DNA from: Letharia columbiana
Taxonomy: Eukaryota; Ascomycota; Lecanoromycetes; Lecanorales; Parmeliaceae
Assembly: GCF_014066305.1 (NCBI RefSeq)
Contig: NW_023501036.1
Coordinates: 1,313,501 to 1,377,500 of the forward strand
Direction of reading: 5' to 3'
Length of the DNA stretch: 64,000 nt
Part shown: piece after piece, positions 21,782 through 32,308 of the stretch
Numbering within the stretch: the first letter of the stretch is position 1
Layout: each line of letters begins with the position of its first letter
Position numbers and translations under genes: made by a program
Notes under the pieces: generated by a model
Databases searched by the model: none
Told to the model about the DNA's origin: nothing
What the model saw: only the letters and a program-made list of their open reading frames with translations

Positions 21782-22456
21782 TCAGTTGCGACCCTGTAGA
21801 GATGGCGATTAGCCATCTTGAACTTCACTGTTGGAACCGCAGTGCCTACCTCCAGAAAGCCTTGCATAAAACCTGCAGGTAATCTTGCTGTCGGATTTTC
21901 TGTTTCCCGAAAATACTTCATGACGTGTGGTATTTGCTTCCAGTAGTTCAATGTTTCCTGCCGTGTTCTGCGTTAGCATCCGCCCAGTGGATATGCTCTT
22001 GTTCGAGGGCCTCGTCGATTTCGCCCCATTCTCCAGCCTCCCAGCATGAGCTCTCTTTTTGTCTATCCGCAGTGCGGCATACCTGAAATTCCGAGTGGCT
22101 TTGAAACAGTAGCATGTCTACCACCGGCAGCTTGTTGACGTATCGGTGTCTTTCAAACTCTTGCCGTATTTTCGTTCGTAGCTGGGACACGGGCAGATTG
22201 AGTGAGTACATTTGCTGGATTTCAGGAGCCTGATGCGCAGCCCAAGGTCAGCCTTTGGAGAGTCAAGTGGCGGGTATCTATCGTGACTGACTGATCTCAG
22301 CCATTGCCGGTAGGCATGGATTACCCTCCGCTGCGCATCTTTCCAACTCGTCGCTGTGTATGGTTAGCTTCAATTCTTTTCCCTGCTTGCGCCGGGACAA
22401 ATTAATATCATACACGAGCACGTTTTCTGGGCAAGGTAGGTGGGATTGATCACCAT
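21782..22456 (-). CDS. NADH:ubiquinone oxidoreductase subunit NDUFA6 (B14, LYR family)
   Basis: Five exons on the minus strand (22456-22414, 22353-22292, 22229-22083, 21957-21850, 21793-21782) join to 123 residues, matching the fungal 14.8 kDa complex I subunit. Key segments are [20 protein letters not shown] (the LYR-type motif), [40 protein letters not shown] and [15 protein letters not shown]. The last exon is only 12 bases and encodes the terminal GRN, giving the family ending GFLEGRN. The protein sits in the peripheral arm of mitochondrial complex I and binds the mitochondrial acyl carrier protein. All donors are GT, with CTAAC or CTAAT branch points in the first and last introns. It is divergent from BUD31, with starts 246 bases apart. 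Confidence 0.93.
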
Positions 22457-22702
22457 TGTGTCGTTGTGTTGGAGGGTAGCAGCAAAAGTGAGGCCGACCT
22501 GCTGCCTCCCATGAGTGGGGGCCGGGAGCTAAGCCTCGTAGCTGCGGGGGCTACGAGTACCTTACCGTACCTCGTTAATTCTAGATACGTTAAAATAACA
22601 CCGAGAATTGCAGCTACCAAAGTCACTCTCAACCCGATTGCAAAAGTCGAAACTTTCTAGCAGCTGTCGCAGCTTCCTTCATCCGGACACGAGACATCAA
22701 AG
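22457..22702. promoter_or_regulatory. Short divergent promoter, NDUFA6 and BUD31
   Basis: A 246-base spacer between two divergent starts must hold both core promoters. It contains an inverted repeat with 8-base arms (CTCGTAGC at 22535-22542 and GCTACGAG at 22550-22557) around a G-rich loop, followed by TACCTTACCGTACC. No function is known for the hairpin. Confidence 0.5.
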
Positions 22703-23259
22703 ATGCCTCCCGTCCGCTCAGCGCGAAACCGCAAGCCACCACCAGATGGCTTCGACGACATCGAAGATACCCTGCTTGAATTTGCCAATAAGATGAAAGA
22801 CGCCGAAAATGCTTCACATGAGGGCAAGAAGCGACACGAGGTCTTATGGCCTATATTTCAGATCAGTCATCAGCGTATGTCATCTGCATCGGTAGGTGAT
22901 ATTGTGACTTACCGACTCTCTGAGTACAGGCTCGAGATATATCTACGATCTATACTATGACAAAGAAGCTATATCCAAGCTGCTCTACGAGTGGCTAATC
23001 AAGAATGGTTATGCAGACGGGATTCTAATTGCCAAATGGAAGAAGCAAGGATATGAAAAGGTACGTATTTTCAGGGTGGCTTCTTGGTACAACACTGACG
23101 GGGAAAGAATTACAGTTATGCTGCCTACGATGCATACAGACAAAAGAGACGAACTTCAACGCAACCTGCATCTGTCGAGTACCACAGGCACAGCTAAAAG
23201 AGGACCAAACCATCGAATGTGTGAGCTGTGGATGTCGTGGTTGTTCTTCTGCTGACTGA
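22703..23259 (+). CDS. BUD31: Pre-mRNA splicing factor BUD31 (Cwc14, G10 family)
   Basis: Three exons (22703-22874, 22930-23060, 23116-23259) join to 148 residues, the usual length. The protein has the family start [20 protein letters not shown], then [20 protein letters not shown], a helical middle [20 protein letters not shown], and a C-terminal zinc knot rich in Cys: [19 protein letters not shown] and CVSCGCRGC. Bud31 is a core spliceosome component that contacts the pre-mRNA and Prp19-related proteins in activated complexes. The Cys pattern is complete, so zinc binding should be intact. The 3' end faces the small membrane-protein gene, with stop codons about 180 bases apart. Confidence 0.95.
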
Positions 23260-23442
23260 TTGATTGACTGGCGTTACCTATGATACCATGAAGGCGGAGT
23301 TTTCTTGAGTCTGCACAACACGGCGTTGTGAAAAATGAAAACTGAAGAGTTCAAATGGCGAGAAGACTTTGCGTTGGATATGGCTTGGCTACGGGTCTTT
23401 GGAGTACGGAGCTTCGAGAAGCTAAGAATTGACGCTTCGGAA

Positions 23443-24023
23443 TCAGAAGCCATCTGAGGTATCCTCCTCTTCAAGAATGGTATTAAACCTAGGCCCGCCC
23501 CGTCCGCGGCCCTGTTTTGATAAACTCCAGTTCATATAGTCCTCCCTCAACCTCAGGTCATTCCCTTGAAGACTTTCATCCTTTTGCCTAAGCTCCATAA
23601 TTGGATCCTTCGCATCACGTCTCTCTTGCTTCTCTGCGCGATAAGAAGCCAAGGTCCGCCCTCTTTGCTCTTCAGGCAAGGAATCGAGGTCCAGTATGGA
23701 TGTGATGAAGCCCGAGACATAGTGAAGGCTCGTGCCCGTGACAAGACCGACAAGCATTGCGATTCCGAAGAAGATGTAGAGAGTCTGCAGTGATGCCGTT
23801 AGTGACCCATGAGACAAGTGTCAACCATATCACGCTTCACTTGACTTGCCTCGAATTTACCAAGACCGCGTAACACGTACCAACAGGCGTAGAGACAGTA
23901 ATGGCCAAGGTGGAGCAGGGGCGCGGTGATTATGGCCGAGAGGAAGAGGATAAACTTGAGGATGTAAAAGATCGGGTATGCAATGAAGTAGATGACAGTC
24001 CAAGCAGCGAACAGGTAGTCCAT
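23443..24023 (-). CDS. Small fungal membrane protein of unknown function
   Basis: Two exons (24023-23850, 23784-23443) join in phase 0 to 171 residues. The intron 23785-23849 begins with GC (donor GCAAGT) and ends with CAG, with a CACTAAC branch point; a GT donor at the nearby GTAAAT would give the wrong phase. The protein has about three hydrophobic stretches: residues 4-40, dense in aromatic residues and likely one long or two short helices, and about 58-80 (TLYIFFGIAMLVGLVTGTSL). A charged soluble tail follows with PEEQRGRTLASYRAEKQERR and an acidic end. I do not recognise a characterised family. The short charged tail suggests an ER or other endomembrane protein; that is inference. Confidence 0.8.
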
Positions 24024-24308
24024 TGCGAGGTTGAAGTTTTCATGGTCGCTTCCGAAGGATCATAATGAATCACTGGTTGGGAGGTGCCATGCTTTGGACA
24101 ACTTTGGAGGTGGAGGAGTGCGGAGATGCCACCCGCAGCGACTAGTGATCTGACTAAACCATTCAGAGCATTTGAAGCTGTACTCGTACCTAAGGCAATT
24201 CTCAACACTTTTTGACCAATCCATCTTAATACTATATGCTTTCTTCGTACTATAATGCAAGACAAACAATGTTTACTGCTCGACTAGATTCCGTCAACAC
24301 ATCACAAA
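24024..24308. promoter_or_regulatory. Divergent promoter, membrane protein and SNF1 beta subunit
   Basis: This 285-base region lies between two divergent starts. An AT-rich stretch with TATATGC near 24234 is closest to the SNF1-beta gene. No specific factor site is assigned. Confidence 0.4.
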
Positions 24309-25909
24309 ATGGGCAATCAGAGCTCCAAAGAAAAAAGTCCTACCTCACCCGTAGCAAATCATTCGTCGAGCTCAAATTCCTCCACCGTAAATACACGGAA
24401 GGAGAAGGAGCATAGGGCTCCGACGTTACACAACAATGCAACAAGACCACCACACCTCGAAAAACACTCTGCCAGCCCCTCTCCATCGCAACGACCCCAA
24501 TATCAAGACTCAATGGGCAACGATCAATCGAAGCAAGCACCTCAGGATGAAAATAAGAAGGAAAAGTCCAGGACAACGGGGAAATCAACGCCCGTCAAGG
24601 TCCCTCGCGGCTCTGATCCAAGACGACAAAGAGGACCAGACTCACAGTTCGAATCCTCTGGCCCTCCCAGAGATCCCAATTTCGTACCTCACTCAAACCT
24701 CAATTTCCCCCCTCGGATGCCCCTTCCCATCGAGGAAGAGTTCCACGCTCCATATTCTCCAACGATCGCACCTCAGGAATTTTCTTCTTCTTTACACGAG
24801 GAAGACTTCGACGGCGCTATACCCCGTCAATCCTCTGTCATAAGCAGCACAACACTCGAAGAAGAAGAATTAGGCAATGAGCTTCAGCCATATCCGTATG
24901 AAGCGCCGCCTCAGGGGCTTGTACCAACTCGGCTGCAATGGACGCAAGGTGGTGATAGGATCTATGTCACCGGAACGTTTGCCGGTTGGAATAGAAAGTT
25001 TCGCATGAGCAGGGAGTGAGCAGCCCCTTCCTTTGTGTGTCTGCACATCGATGTTGCGGATGATGTGGCTTCATGTATCTCTCTATACAGTATGCTCCAC
25101 CGTCCGTACCAGATTTCCACAGCTTTGTGGCTCCTGCGAAGCCTGCGAGGATTAGCTGGTTCTCTTATGCGACTTCGAATAATCAAGAGGCATGCTGACC
25201 TCATGCTCCTCAATAGTTCTACAACGGGACACCACGCGACAGTTCTCCAACTCCCACCAGGAACCCATCATGTTAAATTCATCGTCGACGGGGAGATGCA
25301 GCTTTCCAATGAACTGCCTACAGCTGTGGATTACACCAATATCCTTGTCAATTATCTGGAGGTGAGTGCCGATGACATACCCAAGGGATCTCCGGACGAG
25401 GGAAGGGTCCCACAAGGGTTTCATCCGCCTCAAGTGCTTCCTCAAGTGCTCCATGAAGGCACAGAAGCAAAAGACCATGCACCGGATTCTGTTGGTAAGA
25501 CTCAGCTTGTCGAGGAGGAGCAAAAGGTGGAGCCAGTCTTCTGGGGGAAGGTTGTACCCAAGTACCTTCATGATATCGACCTATCGGAGCAATCCAGACG
25601 CTATCAGCGAGCTGCACGAGGTGTCTCCGATTTCTCTGCGCCTCCAGGGTTACCACTGTTTCTCGGTAAATCAATCCTCAATGGCACAACTCCCATGAAG
25701 GATGACAGTAGCGTCTTGAATATGCCAAATCACACCGTCTTGAATCATCTAGCTACGAGCAGTATCAAGCACGACGTACTTGCTACAAGCATTACTACTC
25801 GCTATAAGCGGAAGGTAAGACATGTTGCAATGCAATGTAAAATTGGAAGGACTAGCTCACGTCTGAATAGTATGTGACAACGATCGTATACAAGCCCACT
25901 GAAGAGTAG
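24309..25909 (+). CDS. GAL83: SNF1/AMPK protein kinase beta subunit (Gal83/Sip family)
   Basis: Three exons (24309-25015, 25217-25814, 25871-25909) join to 447 residues. The start MGNQSSKEKS carries Gly2 and Ser6, a good N-myristoylation signal, as in Sip1/Sip2-type subunits. A disordered region follows. The glycogen-binding (CBM48-like) domain begins at about residue 215 (TRLQWTQGGDRIYVTGTFAGWNRKFRM) and continues after splicing with VLQLPPGTHHVKFIVDGEMQ. The C-terminal ASC domain runs from about VFWGKVVPKYLHDIDLSEQS to YVTTIVYKPTEE, which binds the catalytic and gamma subunits. The first intron is 201 bases, long for this window, and uses GTGAGC; the join R-DSTTG was chosen on frame. The complex controls carbon-source responses. 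The name Gal83 is used for the family. Confidence 0.92.
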
Positions 25910-26199
25910 GCTTCACCATACTCTGATGATAATCCGACCGATATAATTCACGGGGCTTGCCCGGCATCCTTAGCGACACAGGATTCCTGTAAGAACGAGG
26001 TACAATTATGCCTGTCCGGTCCTCCCAGATTGCAAAAGGAGTCGTCACACTTCCAGCGTCGGATAGTCCCTCAAAGGCTTGGAAAACAAAGTCTTACATT
26101 CGTCGTGCGGCAAGATATGGAAACATGAAATTGATACCATGGCTTATGTCGAGGATGGCCTTTGGGTCTCATAACCACCGGATGCAGCTTCCTATTTAG

Positions 26200-27306
26200 T
26201 CATTCTCTCCATTTGACGAATACCTCGTCTGTCCTAAATCTTTGTGTACACGTACTGTCCTCTAAAGCCGTGATCGACCCCTTCTCATATGCAAGTAATC
26301 CCGCGTGAGCAATCATGATCCCGTTGTCGATACAAAACCTCTCGTCGGTCGCGAAGACAGTTCCTCGTCTATCCCTAGCCATCATTCCCATCATCTCCTG
26401 CAGCCGCTCGTTACTGCCCACTCCGCCCACAACCAACACCTGGCTTGAGCCCACATGCGCCATAGCCCTCTCGGTAATCTCCACCAGCATAGCGTAGACC
26501 GTTTCTTGCAGGCTAAAACATAGATCTTCTCTCGTGATCACTTCGTTTGTTAACTCATCCTTCCATTCCCCACGATGTGCCTCCAATTTCTCTGCCAGAA
26601 TGTCAATGCTTGCTAAAATTCCCGAGAAGCTGCAGTCCATTCCTTTGACCGCATACGGCAAGTCCACCAGATGCCTCCCATGCTTCGCCATCTGCTCGAT
26701 GTTATAGCCCGGTGCTGGATCATTCGATATACGCAACGTCCGCGCAAACCGATCAAGGCAATTACCTACGGCGATGTCGAGTGCCTCTCCAAAAATGCGA
26801 TATCTTTGCGAAGCATAAGCTATGACTTGCGTGTTTCCTCCTGAAACGTATAGAACGACCGGGTTTTGGGCCCCCGTGATTTCGCGACCCATTTCAATAT
26901 CTTGATAAAACCCCTTAGCGCTGCCTCATGACCGATAGCTGGAAACCGACGTACGCCCAACACAGTGATTGACGCCCACCAGTTTCTTTGCCCATAGCAG
27001 ACCCAACATTCTCGCGGCGACAGCGACGCTCTGCAGCGGGGCTCCCATGCCTGGCCCCTTGGTGTAACATATACAGTCGATATCCTCCACTCGAAGTCCA
27101 GCCTCTTTCATGGCCTGTTTTACAAGTCTAATTATCCATGACCGATGGTGTTTTGCGGTATCCTTTGGAAGAAAGCCTTCGCCGGGTGGGGAGATGAAAG
27201 TGTGGCGGATATTGGAGAGTATGTGCGCAGCACCACCTTTGGCAGGATGGGAGATGAGACCAACACCAAGTTTGTTAGCAGAGCCTTCAAGACCTAGGGC
27301 TATCAT
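26200..27306 (-). CDS. KAE1: tRNA N6-threonylcarbamoyladenosine synthase KAE1 (KEOPS/EKC catalytic subunit)
   Basis: Two exons (27306-26955, 26900-26200) join to 350 residues, the normal length of cytosolic Kae1. The ASKHA-fold protein begins [17 protein letters not shown], has the metal-binding HxxxH pattern (H114 and H118), and the intron splits exactly the second His codon; splicing restores NHCVGHIEMGR. Downstream are [57 protein letters not shown] and [13 protein letters not shown], all family signatures. With Bud32, Cgi121, Pcc1 and Gon7 it makes t6A at position 37 of ANN-decoding tRNAs. No mitochond­rial presequence is seen, so this is the cytosolic enzyme, not Qri7. It shares a 305-base divergent promoter with the SET-domain gene. 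Confidence 0.96.
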
Positions 27307-27611
27307 AATGGAAGGTGAGTAGTTGAGGTAAGAAAGAGGCAGCCTTCGAGCCCCAAGTGGTTGGACTTGGCGCAGGTATTTTACAAGTAAATCGAGCCAG
27401 GCAGAGGTGCTAGGTTGCTTGGCATACCTTAGGCTCCTCGGTTCTCTCCTTGGCGCCCTTAGGGCGGGGTCGATCCGCGTCTAGAAAAGTGCATGCCCGA
27501 TACAATTCCCACACTTCTCCGTAATAAAACGTCCACCCTCTGTCCAAACCCATTCACACGCTTCTCCTACTTCCCACGACGCACCATATGTCCTTCTTGT
27601 GAGATGGCAGC
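27307..27611. promoter_or_regulatory. Divergent promoter, KAE1 and SET-domain gene
   Basis: The 305 bases between the two starts hold no exon. A GC-rich segment at about 27440-27480 (CTTGGCGCCCTTAGGGCGGG) includes an imperfect inverted repeat of CGCCC and GGGCG. No factor site can be named. Confidence 0.4.
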
Positions 27612-29427
27612 ATGGCTACCTATGCGAGCGATGACACTTTCCACCCAAAAACCGCTGACTTTCTCAAATGGCTGCGAGAGCGCCCAGGCACGACAATTAG
27701 CCGCAAGCTGGAGATAATCGATCTGAGGGACCACAATGCTGGCAGAGGAATAGGTAATAGACTCAGCCCAGAATCTTTGGTCTCCATACTTGCTGAAAGT
27801 CCAGTAGTTGCTGTGGAAGACATAGAAGAAGATGAGGAGCTCTTCAGAATCGCCCAGTCTGATGTTCTTACCGTCCAAAACTCGAGCCTTCAGAAAGTCA
27901 AGCCACACCTACTCGAGCGTCTCGATCCATGGAATTCACTAGTCCTCGTTATGATATATGAAGATGGCTTGGGTAAAGAATCAAAGTGGTGGAACTACCT
28001 TCAATTGTTGCCCACAAATTTCGACACCTTGATATACTGGTCTTTATCCGAGTTAGCGGAGCTGGAGGGCAGTGCTGTGCTGAATAAGATAAAAAAAGAT
28101 GACGCTGACGAGTCTTTCCAAAAGTTTCTATTGCCAGTCGTGCAACAGCAGCCTGAGGTTTTTGGTCGGCATGCCCATGACTTTGTTGGTTCCAACGCAT
28201 CCACCGTTCTACTCAACCTTGCTCACAGAATGGCCACCTTGATTATGGCTTATGCTTTCGATGTAGAAAAAGAGACATCTACTTCTGAAGAAGAAGACGA
28301 GGAAGAAGAAGATGATGGCTTCTCTCAATCAGCCTACGAGATGAACAAGGGACTGGTCCCCTTGGCCGACCTGTTCAACGCCGGTACGTCTATCGTTCGG
28401 AGCGACTTCTCCCTGATCTGTACCAGCATCGTACTCATTGACCTTTTTTTGTGTATGATTCCCAACAAAGAAGCAGCACTGACTCCGAAAACATGAAGAG
28501 GGTGACATGAACAATGTGTGTCTCTATGTCATGAAGTATTACGGCAGGTCTGACAGAATCAGGCTCACTTGATCCAACAAGGAGATGGCATGACAATGGT
28601 CGCGATTAAACCCATTCTCAAAGACCAACAGATCTTCAATGATTTTGGCCAATTGCCTAGGTCAGATTTACTTGTAAGTCGACGGTTCGGGCCAATTACT
28701 CTCTATATAGTACCCGATCCTGAATTGTGAAGCATATCTCGAGAATGTTTTACCCAAAGAGCTCGTCTTCTACCTCCGAGTCCATTTTCATAACGGCATG
28801 CTGACTCCGAGAACATGAAGCGGCGCTACGGCTACGTTACTGACAATTACAAGAAATGGGATGTCGTTGAAGTGGATGTTGAGACGCTTGTGTTCGCTGC
28901 TAGCAAATATAATCAACTTGATAACAGAGAGCGAGATGCCAGGGTAATCCTCTTTGGGATTGTGGAAGTAGTCAATTTCCACTAATGCGAAGTAGCTCGA
29001 GCTTGCAGCAACGTGGCAAGTATTGCAAGACGGCTATGACCTTAGTCGTCCACCAGAGAAGGGATCGCTTGAATTTGATCAATCGCTCATACTTACTATC
29101 ACCGCGTTGTTGCTTGATACGGATGCTGCTAAGCAAGCAATTGCTAGGACACGGACGCCAAAGCAGCCACCACTACACCTGCTGAAGACGTTGCGTTTGG
29201 TTCTCAAAGAAATCATATCTGACAGACAGAAAGCCTACAAAACGACACTGGCTGAAGATATCGCTCTGTTACACGACCTGACTGTGCAAGGACGGCGGAG
29301 AATGGCTATCGAAGTTCGTCTAGGAGAGAAGGAAGTTCTCTCCATGGCAGCTCTCCGGGTCGACGATACAATTGCCGACATTAGAGAGGACGAGAGTACG
29401 AGTCACGTCAAGAGGAGAAAGATGTGA
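27612..29427 (+). CDS. SET-domain lysine methyltransferase, RKM4/SETD6 type
   Basis: Six exons (27612-27753, 27805-28383, 28499-28515, 28563-28673, 28821-28943, 28996-29427) join to 467 residues. The split SET domain reads GRGIVVAVEDIEEDEELFRI at the N-terminus, PLADLFNAEGDMNNAHLIQQ (the NADxxxNN motif, SAM site) and the FNDFGQLPRSDLLRRYGYVT motif, then the Rubis-type C-terminal substrate-binding helices. Yeast Rkm4 methylates ribosomal protein L42 and human SETD6 methylates RelA; the substrate here is inferred at best. The 17-base third exon supplies part of the NADxxxNN motif. Introns 2 (28384-28498) and 4 (28674-28820) share nearly identical 3' ends. Intron 1 (27754-27804) is 51 bases with no stop, so its retention would only add 17 residues. 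An Asp/Glu run at about residues 208-222 lies inside the inserted region. Confidence 0.9.
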
Positions 29428-29807
29428 GATGTGGCTTGAATGCTTATCAACTCGGGTATCTCCTAATTCTGGTTTTCTCCGAAAGCATCGATTGAGCTGC
29501 GTCTCCTGGTGACTCAGATCCCCAGCCATTCAGCAGCTCTAACGTACACACAAGCAGTATGGATACTGCGTTGATCCGTCCTACAGCTCACCTCACAACA
29601 CATCTTTGTCGGGCCTTTCCGAAGCCTACTTCGAAATCCACATACAACCTAGCTCGACGGCTTGTGTCTATCTCAACAACAGCGGCTTTGGGTGGCGCTC
29701 GAGGAAGCCGGTCAATACTCGTTTCAGATGGCTTGCTTGTGGTCAATAAATTACATCCACCCTCGAATATTTGGAAGCAGATTGTAGACCCTGTGCTCGG
29801 CCTATAA
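29428..29807. other. Convergent intergenic region
   Basis: This 380-base region lies between the 3' ends of the SET-domain gene and EPL1. An 83-codon plus-strand open frame at 29559-29807 has an Arg/Ser/Thr-rich start that could resemble a presequence, but it has no family match that I know and abuts the EPL1 stop. I do not call it a gene. Confidence 0.45.
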
Positions 29808-31667
29808 TCAGCCCGGCCCGGCCTGACGAGAAGCACGTGCTGAGGTGGAAGCATGGCTTGTCCCGTGCGAAGGTGCCTCCATCTGGGCGGCCCGCCTAGC
29901 TTGCATTTGAGCTTGACTCGACTGTGCGGAGAAGAGTTTTGCCCGGAACTGCATGCTTTCTGTGTCGAATGGATCGACAAAGTACACTGACACCTCGTCT
30001 TCGTCGTCGTCGTCATCGTACTTGAATCGATCTGCGCCAGGACAGTCAAAACCTGCCTTGGGTGGCAAGCGCATGCCCCTACGATCGATCCACAGCCGGC
30101 CTCCTCTACCATACCTACGCCTGAAGGAGGGCTGACTGTGACAAGGTCCATCATAGGATGGAGAAGCATAGCGTACTGCTACCGAATCCGCCTTGCGCAT
30201 GTTCACGGCACTGAAATCAAGCGCAACATCACCAGAAAGCTCTGAAGATATTGATGCAGGAGGTGTAGGCAAATACTCGGTTGTTGCGGTACGAAAAGTC
30301 GATCCAGCATCTGACTCCAACGGCGGAGTCAGCGGGGCTTTGGTCATGTCCCTGTAACCAACGTTCCATTGCTGATGTTGAGCAATCTTTGTGTCGATGT
30401 CTTGTGTCAGCAGTTTCTCCTGTTCCGCCAGAAGATCTGAGAGAAGGACTAGATCAGTATCAGCAGGTCGACCGTCTGATCTTTGCGGTAAGCGATACTG
30501 GTTCCCTGGTGCACGTTGCGTAATCTCCAAGGGCTTTTTCTTCGGCTGTTTAGCTTATCAGTATTGTTGCTTGTGAAAGTTTTCGGGAAATGCTTTTACC
30601 TTTTGATTGACGAGGATGTCTTCGTCGCCTTCCTTGTATTGATCGGGAAGGTTCAGCTTGACTTGCCTCAGATTGGCCCGTTGCTCGAAAAGTTGTCTTT
30701 CTACGGCAAGTTGCTCTCTCTTGGTGATCTCTCTCTGCCTGATCATAGCCATGATTTCCCGAGACCCTTCGAGCTCTTTTCGGAGCTTCTTAAGCTTCTC
30801 GGCGCTATGGGCATCTCTGCCACGAGTCTTCCGAATCTGTCTGACTTCTCGTCTTCGGAAGCAGACATAGGGGTCGGCATCATCGGTATCCGCGCCTGTC
30901 TCGAACTTGACTTTGTTAGCTGAAGATTGCACCCAGTATGGACGGGCAGGCGACTTACCTTGAGCCCGGTTATTAGGGGTTTATTGCCAGCTTCTAATCT
31001 TCGGGCCTTCCAGTGCTCGTAAACTTCTCTAGCGAAGGGCCGCGCATGATGATCAAGGTAATCGTCCATAGAGCTTTCGATTTCATCATAAGAAAGAACA
31101 GGAGGGCTGTCTACGGCAGCAAATGGTTGCTTCACTTGAGCCGTCTCCTCGAAGCAGTTCACGATTTCTTCGAATTGATCTTCAGAGCATTGCGTGGAGG
31201 CATTCTTTTTCTTGTTCATGAACTTGAAGAAAGTCTGATCCTCTTCGTCCATATCATACGGACAGCCTGCGCAGTCTTCTACGGTGGAAGAAAAGCGAAC
31301 ATACGTCGCCGGCTGCGCGTACGTGAGGGGGTAAAGCTTGTCATATTGCAGAGAGCTCTGCACAGCATCTGGAGTGGGAATGTATATCTGAGCGACCTTA
31401 CCACCGATGACGGCTGCTTGTGAAGCCGAAAGTGCAGCTTGCAAATGGTGTTCCTTGTTGCGTTGGTCACGTGTTGATCCTTTGTGCTTGGGGAGAACAT
31501 ACATTCTGTTCCGCCTTTTCGACGCCACTGTCAAGACCCGACAGCACTCTGGGCAAATCATCATCGGCCTCGTGCAAATCGTCTTCACGAATGATTTGAA
31601 GCGCAGCTCTAGTATTCAGCTTCCGTTGCCTCATACGACTTTGACTGAGTGCGCCGGCACGAGTCAT
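29808..31667 (-). CDS. EPL1: Enhancer of polycomb-like protein EPL1 (NuA4 subunit)
   Basis: Four exons (31667-31503, 31453-30959, 30905-30600, 30545-29808) join, all in phase 0, to 567 residues, close to other filamentous-fungal Epl1. The N-terminal EPcA region is present: MTRAGALSQSRMRQRKLNTR, a hydrophobic YDKLYPLTYAQPATYVRFSS, the DCAGCPYDMDEEDQTFFKF motif, and, after splicing, LKFETGADTDDADPYVCFRR followed by REVRQIRKTRGRD. Epl1 is the scaffold that joins Esa1, Yng2 and Eaf6 into the piccolo NuA4 histone H4/H2A acetyltransferase and contacts the nucleosome through its basic N-terminus. The C-terminus is low-complexity with an Asp/Glu run at about residue 500. The introns are 49-54 bases with good branch points. 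Confidence 0.95.
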
Positions 31668-32308
31668 GGTTTTGCTCTCTCAGGAGCGATTTGATAATTC
31701 CAAATCATTCATTAAATTAAAATATGAGGCATGTTCCAAAGTATGAGACAAAGTCCGACCGTAAAAATAGATGATGAAGGGGGGTTGGTGGATGGGACTT
31801 TTTTTTTTTGATTTGGATGAAGACGACAACTTGATCGATTTTCTAGGTCCGAGGGTCAGGGTGGTTGTGCCCACTGAAAGAAAGGCTCGGCGTGACGGGC
31901 AGGACGGCAGCTCGCCCTCTTTTTTTCCTTTTTTTTTGTTTTGAATTCTTAGCGCGTTATGTATTTACCACTAACTGTCTTTGGACCTAGTGTGAAGGTG
32001 TTATGCCTCCTCTTTGGCATTCCTTGGCATCATCTCCTTGGCATCCCTCTTACGAGTTAAAGCTTACAGAGTACAGAGTAGTGGGCTGCACCTTAGCCTC
32101 GTCTTTTGTCAGCCCCACGTCAAATCATTACGCTGCATCTAGAGTAAGGTAATCTATCATCCCACTCACGCCTCTTTCATCTACAATCATATTAGAGCCT
32201 GGATTCTCTACAGCAAACATTACAGCGACTACAACACAGGAGATTCAAACAAAGAGAGAAGGAGAGAAAGAACAAAAGAACCACACTTGGAAAAACAATT
32301 ACACAGAT
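31668..32308. promoter_or_regulatory. Divergent promoter region, EPL1 and calcineurin B
   Basis: These 641 bases separate the starts of EPL1 and calcineurin B. Several poly-T tracts (about 31799-31810, 31918-31939) lie on the EPL1 side, and an A/G-rich tract (32250-32280) lies just before the calcineurin B start. Two near-copies of GCCTCCTCTTTGGCAT/TCCTTGGCATC occur at about 32004-32050. No exon is supported. Confidence 0.45.

Noticed and set aside
29559..29807. Possible small mitochondrial protein (Arg/Ser/Thr-rich start)
   Set aside because: Only a weak presequence look, no family, and it lies tail-to-tail within the EPL1 3' region.
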